Numbered from the stretch's first letter, positions 50,405 through 59,143 are shown. The stretch is DNA of 64,000 nt from Arthrobacter sp. Y-9 (GCF_029690065.1 NZ_CP121463.1:434001-498000); one strand, 5' to 3'. The notes: generated by a model from the letters alone, not told the origin. Numbers and translations are program-made.

Positions 50405-53400
50405 ATGAGAAGAACAGGGAAGGGCCTCCTGCGCGGCAGGGCGCTCACCAAGGCCCTCGCGGCCGGCGTCAGCATCCCCGTGCTCCTGAGCACGGCCGTC
50501 ATGACGCCCGCCCAGGCCGCACCCACCGTGGCGCCCGGGCAGAGCAGCATCCAGCAGTTCCAGGCAGGCCGCTACATCGTGGTCCTCGCCGAAAAGCCCG
50601 CCGCGAGGTACGACGGCGGGACCCCGGGCCTCGCCGCCACCAAGCCGGAGGCGGGCCGGAAGCTCGATGCCCGAAACCAGAACGTCCAGCGGTACCGCCA
50701 GCACCTCCAGTCGGTCCAGAAGCAGGTGGCGGGTCAGGAGGGTGTGGCCATCAAGCGCAGCTTCTCCACGGCCCTGAACGCGTTCTCCGCCCAGCTCAGC
50801 GCCGAGCAGGCGAGCAAGCTCGCGAAGGACCCCAAGGTCCTGGCCGTGGCCCCGGACCGCCAGTACGCTCCGGACTACTCCAGCACGGACTACCTCAAGC
50901 TCCCCGGCAAGACCGGCCTCTGGCAGCAGCAGCTCGGCGGCGTGAACAACGCCGGCAAGGGCGTGGTGGTCGGCGTGATCGACTCGGGCTACACCCCGTC
51001 GAGCCCGTTCTTCGCCGGCGACGAGGTCAAGCCTCTCCAGGGCGCCCCGAAGGTCGGTGTCCCGTACCGCAATGAGGACGGCAAGATCGCCATGCTCAAG
51101 TCGGACGGCGACACCTTCGTGGGTGACTGCCAGGCGGGCGACGGCTTCGAAGGGACCGAGTGCAACTCCAAGGTGCTCTCGGCCCGGTACTTCGCCGATG
51201 ACTTCCTCAACACCGTCCCGCCGGAGCACCGCGCGCCGGAGGAGCTGATCTCCCCGGTCGACGTCGGAAGCCACGGCACGCACACCGCGAGCACCGCGGC
51301 CGGCAACGCCAACGTCCACGCCAATCTGGGCGACCGGGACATGGGCATCACGAGCGGCGTCGCCCCGGCGGCCAAGCTCTCCATCTACAAGGTCTGCTGG
51401 GAGGACGACGACCCGGACACCGGCGGCTGCTACTCCTCCGCTTCGGTGGCGGCCATCGATCAGGCCATCCTGGATGGCGTGGATGTCCTGAACTACTCCA
51501 TCTCCGGCAGTGCCACCAGCACCACCGACCCGGTCTCTCTGGCCTTCCTCTCCGCCGTCTCGGCGGGCATCTTCGTCTCAGTCTCGGCCGGCAACAGCGG
51601 TCCGACCGCGAGCACCGTCAACCACGGCGCTCCGTGGCTGACCACCGTGGCCGCCAGCTCCTTCACGAGCGAACTGCAGGGCACGGTCGAGTTCGAGGAC
51701 GGCAGCAAGTTCCGCGGCGCCAGCCTCATGGCCACCGAGGTCCCGTACAGCAACCTGGTCCTTTCCGGGAACGCCGCATCCGGCACCGGCAACGCGAACC
51801 TCTGCGCCCCCAACAGCCTGGATCCCGCCAAGGTGAGCGGCAAGATCGTGGTCTGCGACCGTGGCGTGGTGGATCGCGTCGCGAAGAGCGCCGAGGTCAA
51901 GCGTGCCGGCGGCGTCGGCATGGTCCTGGTGAACCTGAGCGCCTCCAGCGAGGACGTGGACATGCACGCCGTGCCCACCGTCCACGTCAACCCGCCGGCG
52001 ACCCAGCAGATCAAGGACAAGGTCACCGCGAACCCGGCCATCAAGGCCCGCCTGGTCAACCACGACACCACCGGCCTTCCGGTGGAGCCCCAGCCGCAGG
52101 TTGCAGGGTTCTCCTCGCGCGGTCCTCTGCTGGCTTCCGGTTCCGATCTGCTGAAGCCGGATGTCGCCGCTCCCGGCGTCGCCGTCCTCGCCGGTGTCTC
52201 CCCGATCGCGGAGCACGGCGCGCTGTTCGGCATGATGTCCGGCACCTCCATGGCCTCCCCGCACATCGCGGGCTTCGGCGCCCTGGCCCTCTCCAAGAAC
52301 CCGAAGTGGTCGCCCGCCACCATCAAGTCGGCGCTCATGACCACCGCGACGGATCTGAAGAAGGCCGACGGCAGCAAGGACACGGATCTCTTCGCCACGG
52401 GCGCGGGCCAGGTGAACCCCGGTGGGTTCCTGAACCCGGGTCTCGTGTACGACGCCGGCCAGGACGACTACCTGCGGTACATCCAGGGCCTGGGCTTCGA
52501 CCTCGGCATCCCGGGTCTCGGCTCCACCAAGACCCGTGACATGAACGTCCCGTCCTTCGCCCTCGGCAATCTGACGGGCCGCATCGAGGTCACCCGCACG
52601 CTCACCGCGCTGACCCCGGGCCTGTACCGCGCCGTGGTCAACGTCCCGGGCGTGAACGTCAAGGTCACCCCGTCGGTGCTGAACTTCAACGCCGCCGGTC
52701 AGAAGAAGACCTTCAAGGTCAGCTTCGAGAACGCCGGAGCTCCGCTGGGTCAGTTCGCCATGGGCCAGCTGAGCTGGCAGGGTCTGGGCAAGAGCGTCAC
52801 CTCGCCGATCGCGGTCCGTCCGCAGTCGGCCGTGGCGGCCACCAACCTGTCCTTCACCACCGCCAAGGGCACGGATAAGGCCACCTTCCCGGTGACCTCC
52901 GGCAGCGACCGTCCGACCAAGCTGACCCTGGACGGCCTCTCCAAGGCGGATGCCACGCAGATCCAGCTGGTGCCCGGCCCGGCCGGCGACACGGCGGACG
53001 CCTCCAACGCCTCCAAGACCGTGACGGTTCCGGCCGGCACGCCGTTCGCCCGCTTCGCGGTGGTGTCCTCGCAGGACAACGCCGACTTCGACCTCGTGGT
53101 CCTGGGCCCGAACGGCAAGGTCTACACGGCGGCCACGGCTTCCGCGAGCGAGTCGGTCTCCCTGAGCAACCCCGCGCCGGGCCAGTACACCCTGCTGGCC
53201 AACCTCTACGCGAGCCCGGGTAACCAGCCCGTCAAGGCGAGCCTCGAGGCTTCGGTGCTCGGAGCCTCCGTGGGCAACGCCACGGTGACGCCGAACCCGC
53301 TCGTGCTGAAGAACGGCAAGACGGCGGACGTCACGCTCGCCTGGAAGGGCCTGACCCCGGGCTCTTACATCGGGCGCGTCAGCTACGCCGGTTCCTCGGT

Positions 53401-53554
53401 GCAGACCTTCGTCAACGTCGTGGTGACCGGAACCGGAGCCTCGGTGGCGGCCCCCGCGGCGGAGAGCCCGGATGCCGGGGTCCGCGCCAAGGCGGAGCAG
53501 GAACTGCAGAAGCGTCCCGACCTGAATCAGGAGGACGCTCCGGCGGCCGGTTGA
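50405..53554 (+). CDS. large secreted subtilisin-like serine protease (S8) with PA domain
   Basis: The protein has 1049 residues. Signal peptide (1-39, AQA-AP), I9-type propeptide (about 50-155, YIVVLAEKPA ... VLAVAPDRQY), then the S8 domain with Asp193 (VIDSGYTPSS), His290 (GSHGTHTAST), Asn397 (SAGNSGP) and Ser615 (SGTSMASPH). A PA domain (about 440-560) is inserted before the Ser. C-terminal beta domains resemble fibronectin and pre-peptidase modules. It is secreted without a sortase motif. Two SSI-like inhibitor homologues lie convergently just downstream. Confidence 0.9.
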   Translation: MRRTGKGLLRGRALTKALAAGVSIPVLLSTAVMTPAQAAPTVAPGQSSIQQFQAGRYIVVLAEKPAARYDGGTPGLAATKPEAGRKLDARNQNVQRYRQHLQSVQKQVAGQEGVAIKRSFSTALNAFSAQLSAEQASKLAKDPKVLAVAPDRQYAPDYSSTDYLKLPGKTGLWQQQLGGVNNAGKGVVVGVIDSGYTPSSPFFAGDEVKPLQGAPKVGVPYRNEDGKIAMLKSDGDTFVGDCQAGDGFEGTECNSKVLSARYFADDFLNTVPPEHRAPEELISPVDVGSHGTHTASTAAGNANVHANLGDRDMGITSGVAPAAKLSIYKVCWEDDDPDTGGCYSSASVAAIDQAILDGVDVLNYSISGSATSTTDPVSLAFLSAVSAGIFVSVSAGNSGPTASTVNHGAPWLTTVAASSFTSELQGTVEFEDGSKFRGASLMATEVPYSNLVLSGNAASGTGNANLCAPNSLDPAKVSGKIVVCDRGVVDRVAKSAEVKRAGGVGMVLVNLSASSEDVDMHAVPTVHVNPPATQQIKDKVTANPAIKARLVNHDTTGLPVEPQPQVAGFSSRGPLLASGSDLLKPDVAAPGVAVLAGVSPIAEHGALFGMMSGTSMASPHIAGFGALALSKNPKWSPATIKSALMTTATDLKKADGSKDTDLFATGAGQVNPGGFLNPGLVYDAGQDDYLRYIQGLGFDLGIPGLGSTKTRDMNVPSFALGNLTGRIEVTRTLTALTPGLYRAVVNVPGVNVKVTPSVLNFNAAGQKKTFKVSFENAGAPLGQFAMGQLSWQGLGKSVTSPIAVRPQSAVAATNLSFTTAKGTDKATFPVTSGSDRPTKLTLDGLSKADATQIQLVPGPAGDTADASNASKTVTVPAGTPFARFAVVSSQDNADFDLVVLGPNGKVYTAATASASESVSLSNPAPGQYTLLANLYASPGNQPVKASLEASVLGASVGNATVTPNPLVLKNGKTADVTLAWKGLTPGSYIGRVSYAGSSVQTFVNVVVTGTGASVAAPAAESPDAGVRAKAEQELQKRPDLNQEDAPAAG

Positions 53555-53574
53555 TCCACGCCGCTGAGTGAAAC

Positions 53575-53610
53575 GGAAGGGCCGGTGGGACATGTCCCAC
53601 CGGCCCTTCC
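53575..53610. terminator. 36-bp perfect palindrome between protease and inhibitor genes
   Basis: Bases 53575-53592 are exactly complementary to 53593-53610, centred on ACATGT. It probably ends transcription from both sides. Confidence 0.8.
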
Positions 53611-53695
53611 GGTGTTTCCGGAGGTCACACCGGATTCGCTGAGTCTCCCTGGATGCGCTGCGTTGCCGGGGAGCGTCGCCCGGCGACGCCGCCTC

Positions 53696-54046
53696 TCAGG
53701 CCTCCGAGCCTCCCAGCAGTGGTGCCAGCGCATCCCAGCGGGCGGTCTCCCGCGAATCGGAGCGGCTGAACCGGCGGTCCACCGGCCGGCCCTCCAGGGT
53801 GCCCGTGACGTGCGCACGCTGCTCCCCGCCGAAGACCGGGCGGGTCTCGGAGACGGCCGCCCCCTGGCGCGGCAGGGCGGGCAGGAGCAGCCGCGCGCCG
53901 TGCCGCACGACGGCGTCGTACGCGGCGGCCGGATCCGGCACCGTCGATGCGGGGCCGGGGCCTTCCGGCCCGCCGACCAGACGGAAGGTCACCTCGGGCG
54001 CTCCGGGGGCTGGTGTGAGAGTGACGGTCAGGTCCATGGAGGTCAT
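53696..54046 (-). CDS. cysteine-free, leaderless SSI-like protein
   Basis: The protein has 116 residues, no signal peptide. It aligns by eye along its length with the secreted SSI-like domain at 55047: DLTVTL...PEVTFRLV, then DPAAAYDAVVRHG, FGGEQRAHVTGTLEGRPVD, SRSDSRETARWDALAPLLGG. All four Cys of that domain are replaced here, so it is a version suited to the reducing cytoplasm. ATG 54046 overlaps the upstream stop by four bases, coupling it to the gene at 54043. It may guard against misplaced protease or may have lost inhibition. Both are inference. Confidence 0.65.
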   Translation of the reverse strand: MTSMDLTVTLTPAPGAPEVTFRLVGGPEGPGPASTVPDPAAAYDAVVRHGARLLLPALPRQGAAVSETRPVFGGEQRAHVTGTLEGRPVDRRFSRSDSRETARWDALAPLLGGSEA

Positions 54047-54990
54047 CGCGTCTCCTGAGGAGTGGGTGGCACGGTGCGGTCCAGCAGGTCCAGGAAGCGG
54101 GCGCGCAACTCCTGCGTCTCCTCGGCGAAACCCCGTTGCCGGGCGACGTACTCGGCTTTGCCCTCGGGGGTTTCGATCCGGATGGGGTCGTAGCCCCAGG
54201 CGGCGAGGTCGTACGGGGAGGCCTGCATGTCCATGGCGCGGATCCGGTAGGAGAGTTCGAAGCAGTCCATGAGGAACTCGCTCGGCAGCAGCGGTGTGAG
54301 CTTGTAGGCCCACTTGTAGACGTCCATGTTGGCGTGCAGGCAGCCGGGCTGTTCCAGGTCGCGCTGAGTCTCCCGGGTGGGCTGGAGCTCGTTCAGCGGG
54401 GTGGCGTCCGGGGTGTAGAAGCGGAAGGCGTCGAAGTGGCTGCACCGGATGCGATGTCCTTCGACCACCTGGTCCGTCACCTCGCCGCCGAGCCGGAGGG
54501 AGAGGTACTCGTGGCGCAGCTCGAACTTCTCCTGCCGGTACACCATGGCCCATTCGTGGAGACCGAAACAGCCGAACTGCGCCGGTCGGGCCTGCGTTCC
54601 GCCCAAGATGATGCGGGCGAAGTCGACGGCTTCACGCCGGTCCGCCAGGAATCCCTCGACGTCGACGGTGACCGCGGCCGTGTCGGGCGCCAGGCCGAGT
54701 GCGTCGCGTTCCTCCGTGGTCAGCGCCCGGTGGTGCTTCCAGGCCTGGCGCTCGCGGGCTTCCGGGCCGAGCAGAATGGTCCCGGCGCCAGGATGCCAGC
54801 GTCGCAACTGGCCTGGCTTATGGGTGTAGTAGGTGAAGAGGAAGTCTTCCACGGGGTGCTTGCGGCCGGTGTGACGCCGTTCCAGGAAGGGCGCCGCGTA
54901 CCGGTCCACGCGGGCGGCATGGGCCTCGGCGCGGGGGAGCCACTCGTCCTGGGACAGGACATGATCGGTGGCTGGGACGGTGGCGGACAC
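54043..54990 (-). CDS. conserved actinobacterial protein, often labelled 3-methyladenine DNA glycosylase
   Basis: The protein has 315 residues, soluble. Conserved blocks include FLFTYYTHKPGQLRRWHPG, QFGCFGLHEWAMVYRQ, IRCSHFDAFRFYTPDA and EQPGCLHANMDVYKWAYKL. From memory of annotations, homologues carry the glycosylase name, but I see neither a helix-hairpin-helix nor the AAG fold motifs, so the label is doubtful. The start is GTG 54990 with GATAAT exactly six bases upstream, a near-consensus leaderless promoter. The SSI-like gene at 53696 is coupled behind it. Confidence 0.7.
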   Translation of the reverse strand: MSATVPATDHVLSQDEWLPRAEAHAARVDRYAAPFLERRHTGRKHPVEDFLFTYYTHKPGQLRRWHPGAGTILLGPEARERQAWKHHRALTTEERDALGLAPDTAAVTVDVEGFLADRREAVDFARIILGGTQARPAQFGCFGLHEWAMVYRQEKFELRHEYLSLRLGGEVTDQVVEGHRIRCSHFDAFRFYTPDATPLNELQPTRETQRDLEQPGCLHANMDVYKWAYKLTPLLPSEFLMDCFELSYRIRAMDMQASPYDLAAWGYDPIRIETPEGKAEYVARQRGFAEETQELRARFLDLLDRTVPPTPQETR

Positions 54991-54996
54991 GCTTCC

Positions 54997-55002
54997 ATTA
55001 TC
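54997..55002 (-). promoter_or_regulatory. -10 element of the gene at 54043-54990 (leaderless)
   Basis: GATAAT on the minus strand, six bases, then GTG 54990. Confidence 0.55.
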
Positions 55003-55046
55003 CCGCGTCACCGCGCGGGCGCAGACGACGACGCCCGCCGAACCCC

Positions 55047-55622
55047 TCAGACGTTCGCCCCGGCTTCGCCCAGCAAGGGCCCAAGAGTGGACCACTGACT
55101 GATCTTGCAGCCGTCGGTCCTGCTCAGGGAGAGGTCCACGGTCTTGCCGCGGACGGTGCCCTTGATGGTGGCCGTCGCGGGACCGCCGTACTGCTCGGTG
55201 CACGCCTGGGCGGTGTTCTTCGCCGTGGGGAACAGATAAGCCGGATGGGCTTCGACCAGGGCGCACGCCTCGTCCGCGATCGGGACCGTGGCCTCCGGCT
55301 TCGCGGTCTTGCCGGTGCACAGCAGCCTGGTCTCGGTGGGCTTGGCTCCGGGCTTGGCCAGGACCGTGATGGTCAGATCGGCCGTGGCGGAGGCGTCAGG
55401 AGCAGGGTGGTCGCTGGTGGCCGGAGGCGTGGTGGGAAGCCTGCTCGGCGATGGACTCGACGAGGCGCTCCTGGAACCGGTGGCGCCCGGCGTCGTGGTG
55501 TCCGGGGAGGGCGTGGCGGACGGAGTGCAGGCGGACAGCGCGATCAGGGAGGCGACGGCGGTCAGGCCCAGCAGACCGGCGCGCAGGCCGGAAGGTGTCC
55601 TGAACGAGATGTGCTGGGCCAT
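55047..55622 (-). CDS. SSI-like protease-inhibitor lipoprotein
   Basis: The protein has 191 residues. Lipobox ALSAC gives lipidated Cys32. A Ser/Thr/Pro-rich tether reaches about residue 80, and the last 105 residues resemble Streptomyces subtilisin inhibitor: ADLTITVLAKPG, TRLLCTGKT, DEACALVEAH, QACTEQYGGPATATIKGTVR, SRTDGCKISQWSTLGPLLG. Four Cys could form the two disulfides of SSI. ATG 55622 follows AAGGAG. Its position beside a secreted subtilase suggests surface protection from that or a similar protease. Confidence 0.72.
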   Translation of the reverse strand: MAQHISFRTPSGLRAGLLGLTAVASLIALSACTPSATPSPDTTTPGATGSRSASSSPSPSRLPTTPPATSDHPAPDASATADLTITVLAKPGAKPTETRLLCTGKTAKPEATVPIADEACALVEAHPAYLFPTAKNTAQACTEQYGGPATATIKGTVRGKTVDLSLSRTDGCKISQWSTLGPLLGEAGANV

Positions 55623-55678
55623 GGCGTCTCCTTGCTCCGGATCGATGATCCCAGTGTAGGCGCGCAGGGCCCGGCGGG

Positions 55679-56125
55679 TCAGTCCTCCGCGGTGGCCGCT
55701 TCGATGAGGTTGTGCATGGCCTTGTTCAGCACCATGACCTCCTCGCGTGTGAGCTTGAGCCGGCGCATCATGGCGGGCGGGACGGCTCGGGCCTTCTCCT
55801 TGAGTGCGAGGCCCTCCGTGGTCAGTTCGACGTCGAGCGCGCGGGCGTCCTGGGCGTTCGGGGTGCGCCGTACGTAGCCCATGTCCTCCAGTCGACGCAG
55901 CAAGGGCGAGATGGTGGCGGGCTCGTGCAGGAGCTGTGCGCTGACCTCTTTGACGCTCAGGGGATTGTGGTCCCAGAGGGCCAGCATCACCAGGTACTGC
56001 GGGTGGGTCAGGCCGAGGGGTTCCAGCACCGGGCGGTACGCCTGGACGACCGTCCGAGAAGCGACCGTGAGTGCGAAACACAGCTGGTTCTCGAGCGAGA
56101 GATCTGTGTCTGCATTGGAATCCAC
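55679..56125 (-). CDS. OhrR-like MarR-family regulator
   Basis: The protein has 148 residues. LENQLCFALTVASR with Cys16 matches the peroxide-sensing N-terminal segment of OhrR. GLTHPQYLVMLALWDHNPLS is the family dimer/DNA region, and SAQLLHEPATISPLLRRLED is the winged helix. OhrR repressors release DNA when Cys16 is oxidised by organic hydroperoxides. No ohr gene is adjacent. Instead the divergent genes are two small paralogous proteins. TAGGAT lies six bases before GTG 56125, predicting a leaderless message. Confidence 0.82.
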   Translation of the reverse strand: MDSNADTDLSLENQLCFALTVASRTVVQAYRPVLEPLGLTHPQYLVMLALWDHNPLSVKEVSAQLLHEPATISPLLRRLEDMGYVRRTPNAQDARALDVELTTEGLALKEKARAVPPAMMRRLKLTREEVMVLNKAMHNLIEAATAED

Positions 56126-56131
56126 AGGTCC

Positions 56132-56137
56132 ATCCTA
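56132..56137 (-). promoter_or_regulatory. -10 element of the OhrR-like gene (leaderless)
   Basis: TAGGAT on the minus strand, six bases, then GTG 56125. Confidence 0.5.
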
Positions 56138-56186
56138 TCGTTCGGGTTGTCAAGACCCCGTCGAGAGGGCCAAGGAGCGAGATTAG

Positions 56187-56213
56187 TTAGTGTACTAAAT
56201 AATTTGCTATGCT
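56187..56213 (+). promoter_or_regulatory. MarR-type operator and -10 of the small-protein pair
   Basis: TTAGT-GT-ACTAA (56187-56198) is a perfect inverted repeat in an unusually AT-rich stretch, ten bases before a -10-like TATGCT (56208-56213). Binding of the OhrR-like protein here would block the promoter. Confidence 0.6.
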
Positions 56214-56249
56214 GAAGGAGTCGAGGATGCCCTGAACCGAGGGAGAGAG

Positions 56250-56474
56250 ATGAGCGACCAGACCTTCACCCAGCGCTTCATGCGGGCCACCGGGAAATTC
56301 CGGGCGGTCTTCGGTCCGGCGAACCGCAGTGCGCTGGATCATGAGATGACCGAGGAGAACAAGGTCCTCCTGGCTCAGCGTCAGGCCGAGACGCTCCAGT
56401 GGGAGACGATGACCCGGCCCGACGGCAGCACCTACGTCGTCTCCCGGAATCCGGACGATCACTCGCTCCGCTGA
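56250..56474 (+). CDS. small protein A of a paralogous pair
   Basis: The protein has 74 residues, soluble. ATG 56250 follows GAGGGAGAG. It contains FMRATGKFRAVFGPANR near the start and RPDGSTYVVSRNPDDH at the end. The next gene codes a protein with the same two blocks (FMHLTENAAKLFGPAAR, DSQGHHYATRKPG), so the two arose by tandem duplication. The promoter carries a MarR-type operator. I recognise no family. A stress-induced role under the OhrR-like regulator is inferred from the operator. Confidence 0.6.
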   Translation: MSDQTFTQRFMRATGKFRAVFGPANRSALDHEMTEENKVLLAQRQAETLQWETMTRPDGSTYVVSRNPDDHSLR

Positions 56475-56608
56475 GCCTCCAGGCATCTGAGCCTCGGGGC
56501 CTCCGGGATTTCCTGATCCACCGGCTCCTTTCCCCCGCCGCGGACTTAAAATCGTCTTAAGCGCTCCGGGTGGAGAGGCCGCCCGGCGTGAGCAGGGAGG
56601 TGGCACGC

Positions 56609-56827
56609 ATGACCACGATGACCGAGAAATTCATGCACCTGACCGAGAACGCCGCGAAGCTCTTCGGCCCGGCGGCGCGCGGTGACGCGGCGGCCCCGGT
56701 GGTCCACCGGCACGACGACTTCGAGAAGGCCTCGGAAGAGGACCTCAGTCACTTCGAGATCGAGACGGACTCGCAGGGCCACCATTACGCGACGCGGAAG
56801 CCCGGCCCGCAGGAGCCCCACCGCTGA
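56609..56827 (+). CDS. small protein B of a paralogous pair
   Basis: The protein has 72 residues, soluble, His-rich in the middle and end (VVHRHDDF, QGHHYATRK, PHR). ATG 56609 lies behind GGGAGG. The N-terminal FMxxT...FGPAxR block and the C-terminal DxxGxxYxxRxP block are shared with protein A, 134 bases upstream. CTTAA...TTAAG in the gap may be part of its own promoter. A 13-bp terminator follows at 56870. Confidence 0.6.
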   Translation: MTTMTEKFMHLTENAAKLFGPAARGDAAAPVVHRHDDFEKASEEDLSHFEIETDSQGHHYATRKPGPQEPHR

Positions 56828-56869
56828 GGTGAGGCGGCGCGCACCTGACAAGGCAGGCGCTTAACCAAC

Positions 56870-56899
56870 ACGACGACGGCGGTTCCCCGCCGTCGTCGT
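56870..56899. terminator. bidirectional terminator
   Basis: A 13-bp perfect stem (56870-56882/56887-56899) with loop TTCC lies between small protein B (+) and aspartokinase (-). Confidence 0.75.
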
Positions 56900-56927
56900 C
56901 TGCGTGATGCAGCCGGCGCCTCCGCCG

Positions 56928-58295
56928 TCAGCGGCCGGTGCCGCCGTACACGGTGGCGGTGGAGTCGCCGTCCAGTTCGAACGCCTTGTGGATTGCGCGC
57001 ACGGCGTCATCCAGCAGGTCCGCGCGGGTGACCACGGAGATGCGGATCTCGGAGGTGGAGATCATGTCGATGTTGATCCCGGCGTCGGAGAGAGCCTTGA
57101 AGAAGGTCGCCGAGACGCCCGGGTGGGAGCGCATGCCGGCGCCGATGAGCGACAGCTTGCCGATCTCGGCGTTGTAGTCGATGCTCTCGAAACCGATCTC
57201 CGGCTGGGCCGCGCGGAGTGCCTCGAGCGCGTCGGCGCCCTCGACGATCGGCAGGGTGAAGGAGATGTCCGTGTGGCCGGTGCCCTTGGTGGACACGTTC
57301 TGCACGATCATGTCGATGTTCGAGTGCGCCTTGGCGATGACCTGGAAGATCGCGGCGGCCTTGCCGGGGATGTCCGGGACGCCCACCACGGTGACCTTGG
57401 CTTCGGAACGGTCGTGCGCGACGCCGGAGATGATTGGCTGCTCCAAGGCAACTCCCTCTTTGATGGTGATCTTGTCATCGGGGCTGGGCAGGACCCAGGT
57501 GCCCTCGTGCTGGCTGAAGGATGAGCGGACGTGCAGCGGCACGCCGAAGCGCCGGGCGTACTCGACGCAGCGCAGGTGGAGGATCTTCGCGCCGGACGCG
57601 GCGAGCTCCAGCATCTCCTCGCTCGAGATCGTGGTGATCTTCTGGGCGGAGCCGACCACGCGGGGGTCGGCCGTGAAGACGCCGTCCACATCCGTGTAGA
57701 TCTCGCACACGTCGGCGTCGAGTGCTGCGGCGAGGGCGACGGCCGTGGTGTCCGAGCCGCCACGGCCGAGCGTCGTGACTTCCTTGGTGTCCTGGCTCAT
57801 GCCCTGGAACCCGGCGACGATCGCGATGTGGCCCTTGTCCAGGGCGGTGCGGACCCGGTGCGGGTCGACGTCGATGATGCGGGCCTTGCCGTGGATCGCG
57901 TCCGTCAGCATGCCGGCCTGGGAGCCCGTGAAGGACTGCGCGACGGCGCCCTGCTTGTTGATGGCCATGGAGAGCAGGGCCATGGAGATGCGTTCGCCGG
58001 CCGAGAGGAGCATGTCCATCTCGCGGGCGGGGGCGCCGTCCGTGACCTGCGCGGCGAGATCCAGCAGCTCATCCGTGGTGTCACCCATCGCGGAGACCAC
58101 CACGACGACGTCGTTGCCCGCGTTCCGGGCGGCCGCGACGCGAGCGGCCACGCGCTTGATGCCGTCCGCGTCGGCCACGGAGGAACCACCGAACTTCTGG
58201 ACGATGAGCTGCTTGGCTTTGCCGGTGGCGGGCGTGGCGGCCCCGGGCTCGGTGGTCAGTTCCGCTGCGGGCAGCTCACTGGTGGGCAGACTCAT
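56928..58295 (-). CDS. lysC: aspartate kinase
   Basis: The protein has 455 residues. The catalytic domain opens with [20 protein letters not shown], with [18 protein letters not shown] in the middle. Two ACT regulatory domains follow ([40 protein letters not shown]), the usual site of lysine/threonine feedback. An N-terminal extension of about 28 residues (Pro/Ala/Thr-rich) is longer than in the family. It phosphorylates aspartate at the entry to Lys, Thr and Met synthesis. asd, its usual neighbour, is absent: the next gene faces it. Confidence 0.93.
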   Translation of the reverse strand: MSLPTSELPAAELTTEPGAATPATGKAKQLIVQKFGGSSVADADGIKRVAARVAAARNAGNDVVVVVSAMGDTTDELLDLAAQVTDGAPAREMDMLLSAGERISMALLSMAINKQGAVAQSFTGSQAGMLTDAIHGKARIIDVDPHRVRTALDKGHIAIVAGFQGMSQDTKEVTTLGRGGSDTTAVALAAALDADVCEIYTDVDGVFTADPRVVGSAQKITTISSEEMLELAASGAKILHLRCVEYARRFGVPLHVRSSFSQHEGTWVLPSPDDKITIKEGVALEQPIISGVAHDRSEAKVTVVGVPDIPGKAAAIFQVIAKAHSNIDMIVQNVSTKGTGHTDISFTLPIVEGADALEALRAAQPEIGFESIDYNAEIGKLSLIGAGMRSHPGVSATFFKALSDAGINIDMISTSEIRISVVTRADLLDDAVRAIHKAFELDGDSTATVYGGTGR

Positions 58296-58457
58296 GCATG
58301 GACCCTTACTGGTCGGGCGCCGGGCGGCGCCAGGTTCTGGGGGTGGCGGACCTCTGCGTCCGTGACGTGCGGCCCGGGCAGGGCACAGACCGCGTGCAGC
58401 CATTTTATCGCCGTCGTCTCGCAGTGCGGAAAATGTGACTCACATGCTGGACCGGAG

Positions 58458-59066
58458 TCAGGCCTGGTCCGGGCGGTCGAGGCGGAAGCGGGTGGACGGC
58501 AGGCCCTTGCCGCTCTGGTCCTGCTCGGCGCTGAACCAGAGGTCCGGGGTGAACCCGAGGCCTCGCAGCAGTGCCTGCGAGGCGACGTTCGGTTCGAAGA
58601 CGCCGGCGAACGCGGTCCGGATGTCGCGCTGGGTGAAGAGCCACTCGACGAGGGCCCGGGCGGCCTCGCTGCCGTACCCCCGCCGGTGGAACGCCGGATC
58701 GAGCACGTATCCGAACGCGGCCTGACCTGGTTCGAGATGACCCGGCTCCGGAGGATTCCTGGTGGTCCAGGTGCTGGCCTCCCCGATCACCTGACCGGAA
58801 TCCTGCAGCTGGATGGCCCAGGCGTGCCGGAAGACGGTGGCCGTGGACGAGGCCGCACGCGCCTGGTCGGAGGCGATCCGCTCGCGCACCTGGATGGGGT
58901 CCAGGGCCTCGTGCGACAGGTACCGCGTGGTCTCCTCGCTGCCGCGGATCTTCTCCAGGGCAGGAGCGTCGGTGAGCTCCGTGGGGCGGAGCACCAGCCG
59001 GTCGGTGGTGATGGGAGCGATCGGTGGCGTGGGCTGGGCGGCGAGAGGGGACCCGGAGATGACCAT
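58458..59066 (-). CDS. GNAT acetyltransferase (RimJ/RimL-like)
   Basis: The protein has 202 residues. ITTDRLVLRPTELTDAPAL is the typical N-terminus of the RimJ/RimL group. GQVIGEASTW, FGYVLDPAFHRRGYGSEAAR (acetyl-CoA loop) and NVASQALLRGLGF follow. It probably acetylates an amino group of a protein N-terminus or small molecule. It lies between recR and lysC on the same strand but has its own TAGATT-N6-ATG start, so it is likely expressed separately. Confidence 0.85.
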   Translation of the reverse strand: MVISGSPLAAQPTPPIAPITTDRLVLRPTELTDAPALEKIRGSEETTRYLSHEALDPIQVRERIASDQARAASSTATVFRHAWAIQLQDSGQVIGEASTWTTRNPPEPGHLEPGQAAFGYVLDPAFHRRGYGSEAARALVEWLFTQRDIRTAFAGVFEPNVASQALLRGLGFTPDLWFSAEQDQSGKGLPSTRFRLDRPDQA

Positions 59067-59072
59067 GAGGCC

Positions 59073-59078
59073 AATCTA
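59073..59078 (-). promoter_or_regulatory. -10 element of the GNAT gene (leaderless)
   Basis: TAGATT on the minus strand, six bases, then ATG 59066. Confidence 0.5.
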
Positions 59079-59143
59079 GTACGGACGTCGGCCGGCCCTC
59101 CGTCGGCCGGCCCGGCTGACGCATGGTGGGCTCAGCGGTGGGC

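Noticed and set aside
51578-53593. 671-residue open frame antisense to the subtilase gene
   Set aside because: The subtilase frame has signal peptide and catalytic triad. The antisense frame is a GC-rich shadow without ribosome site.
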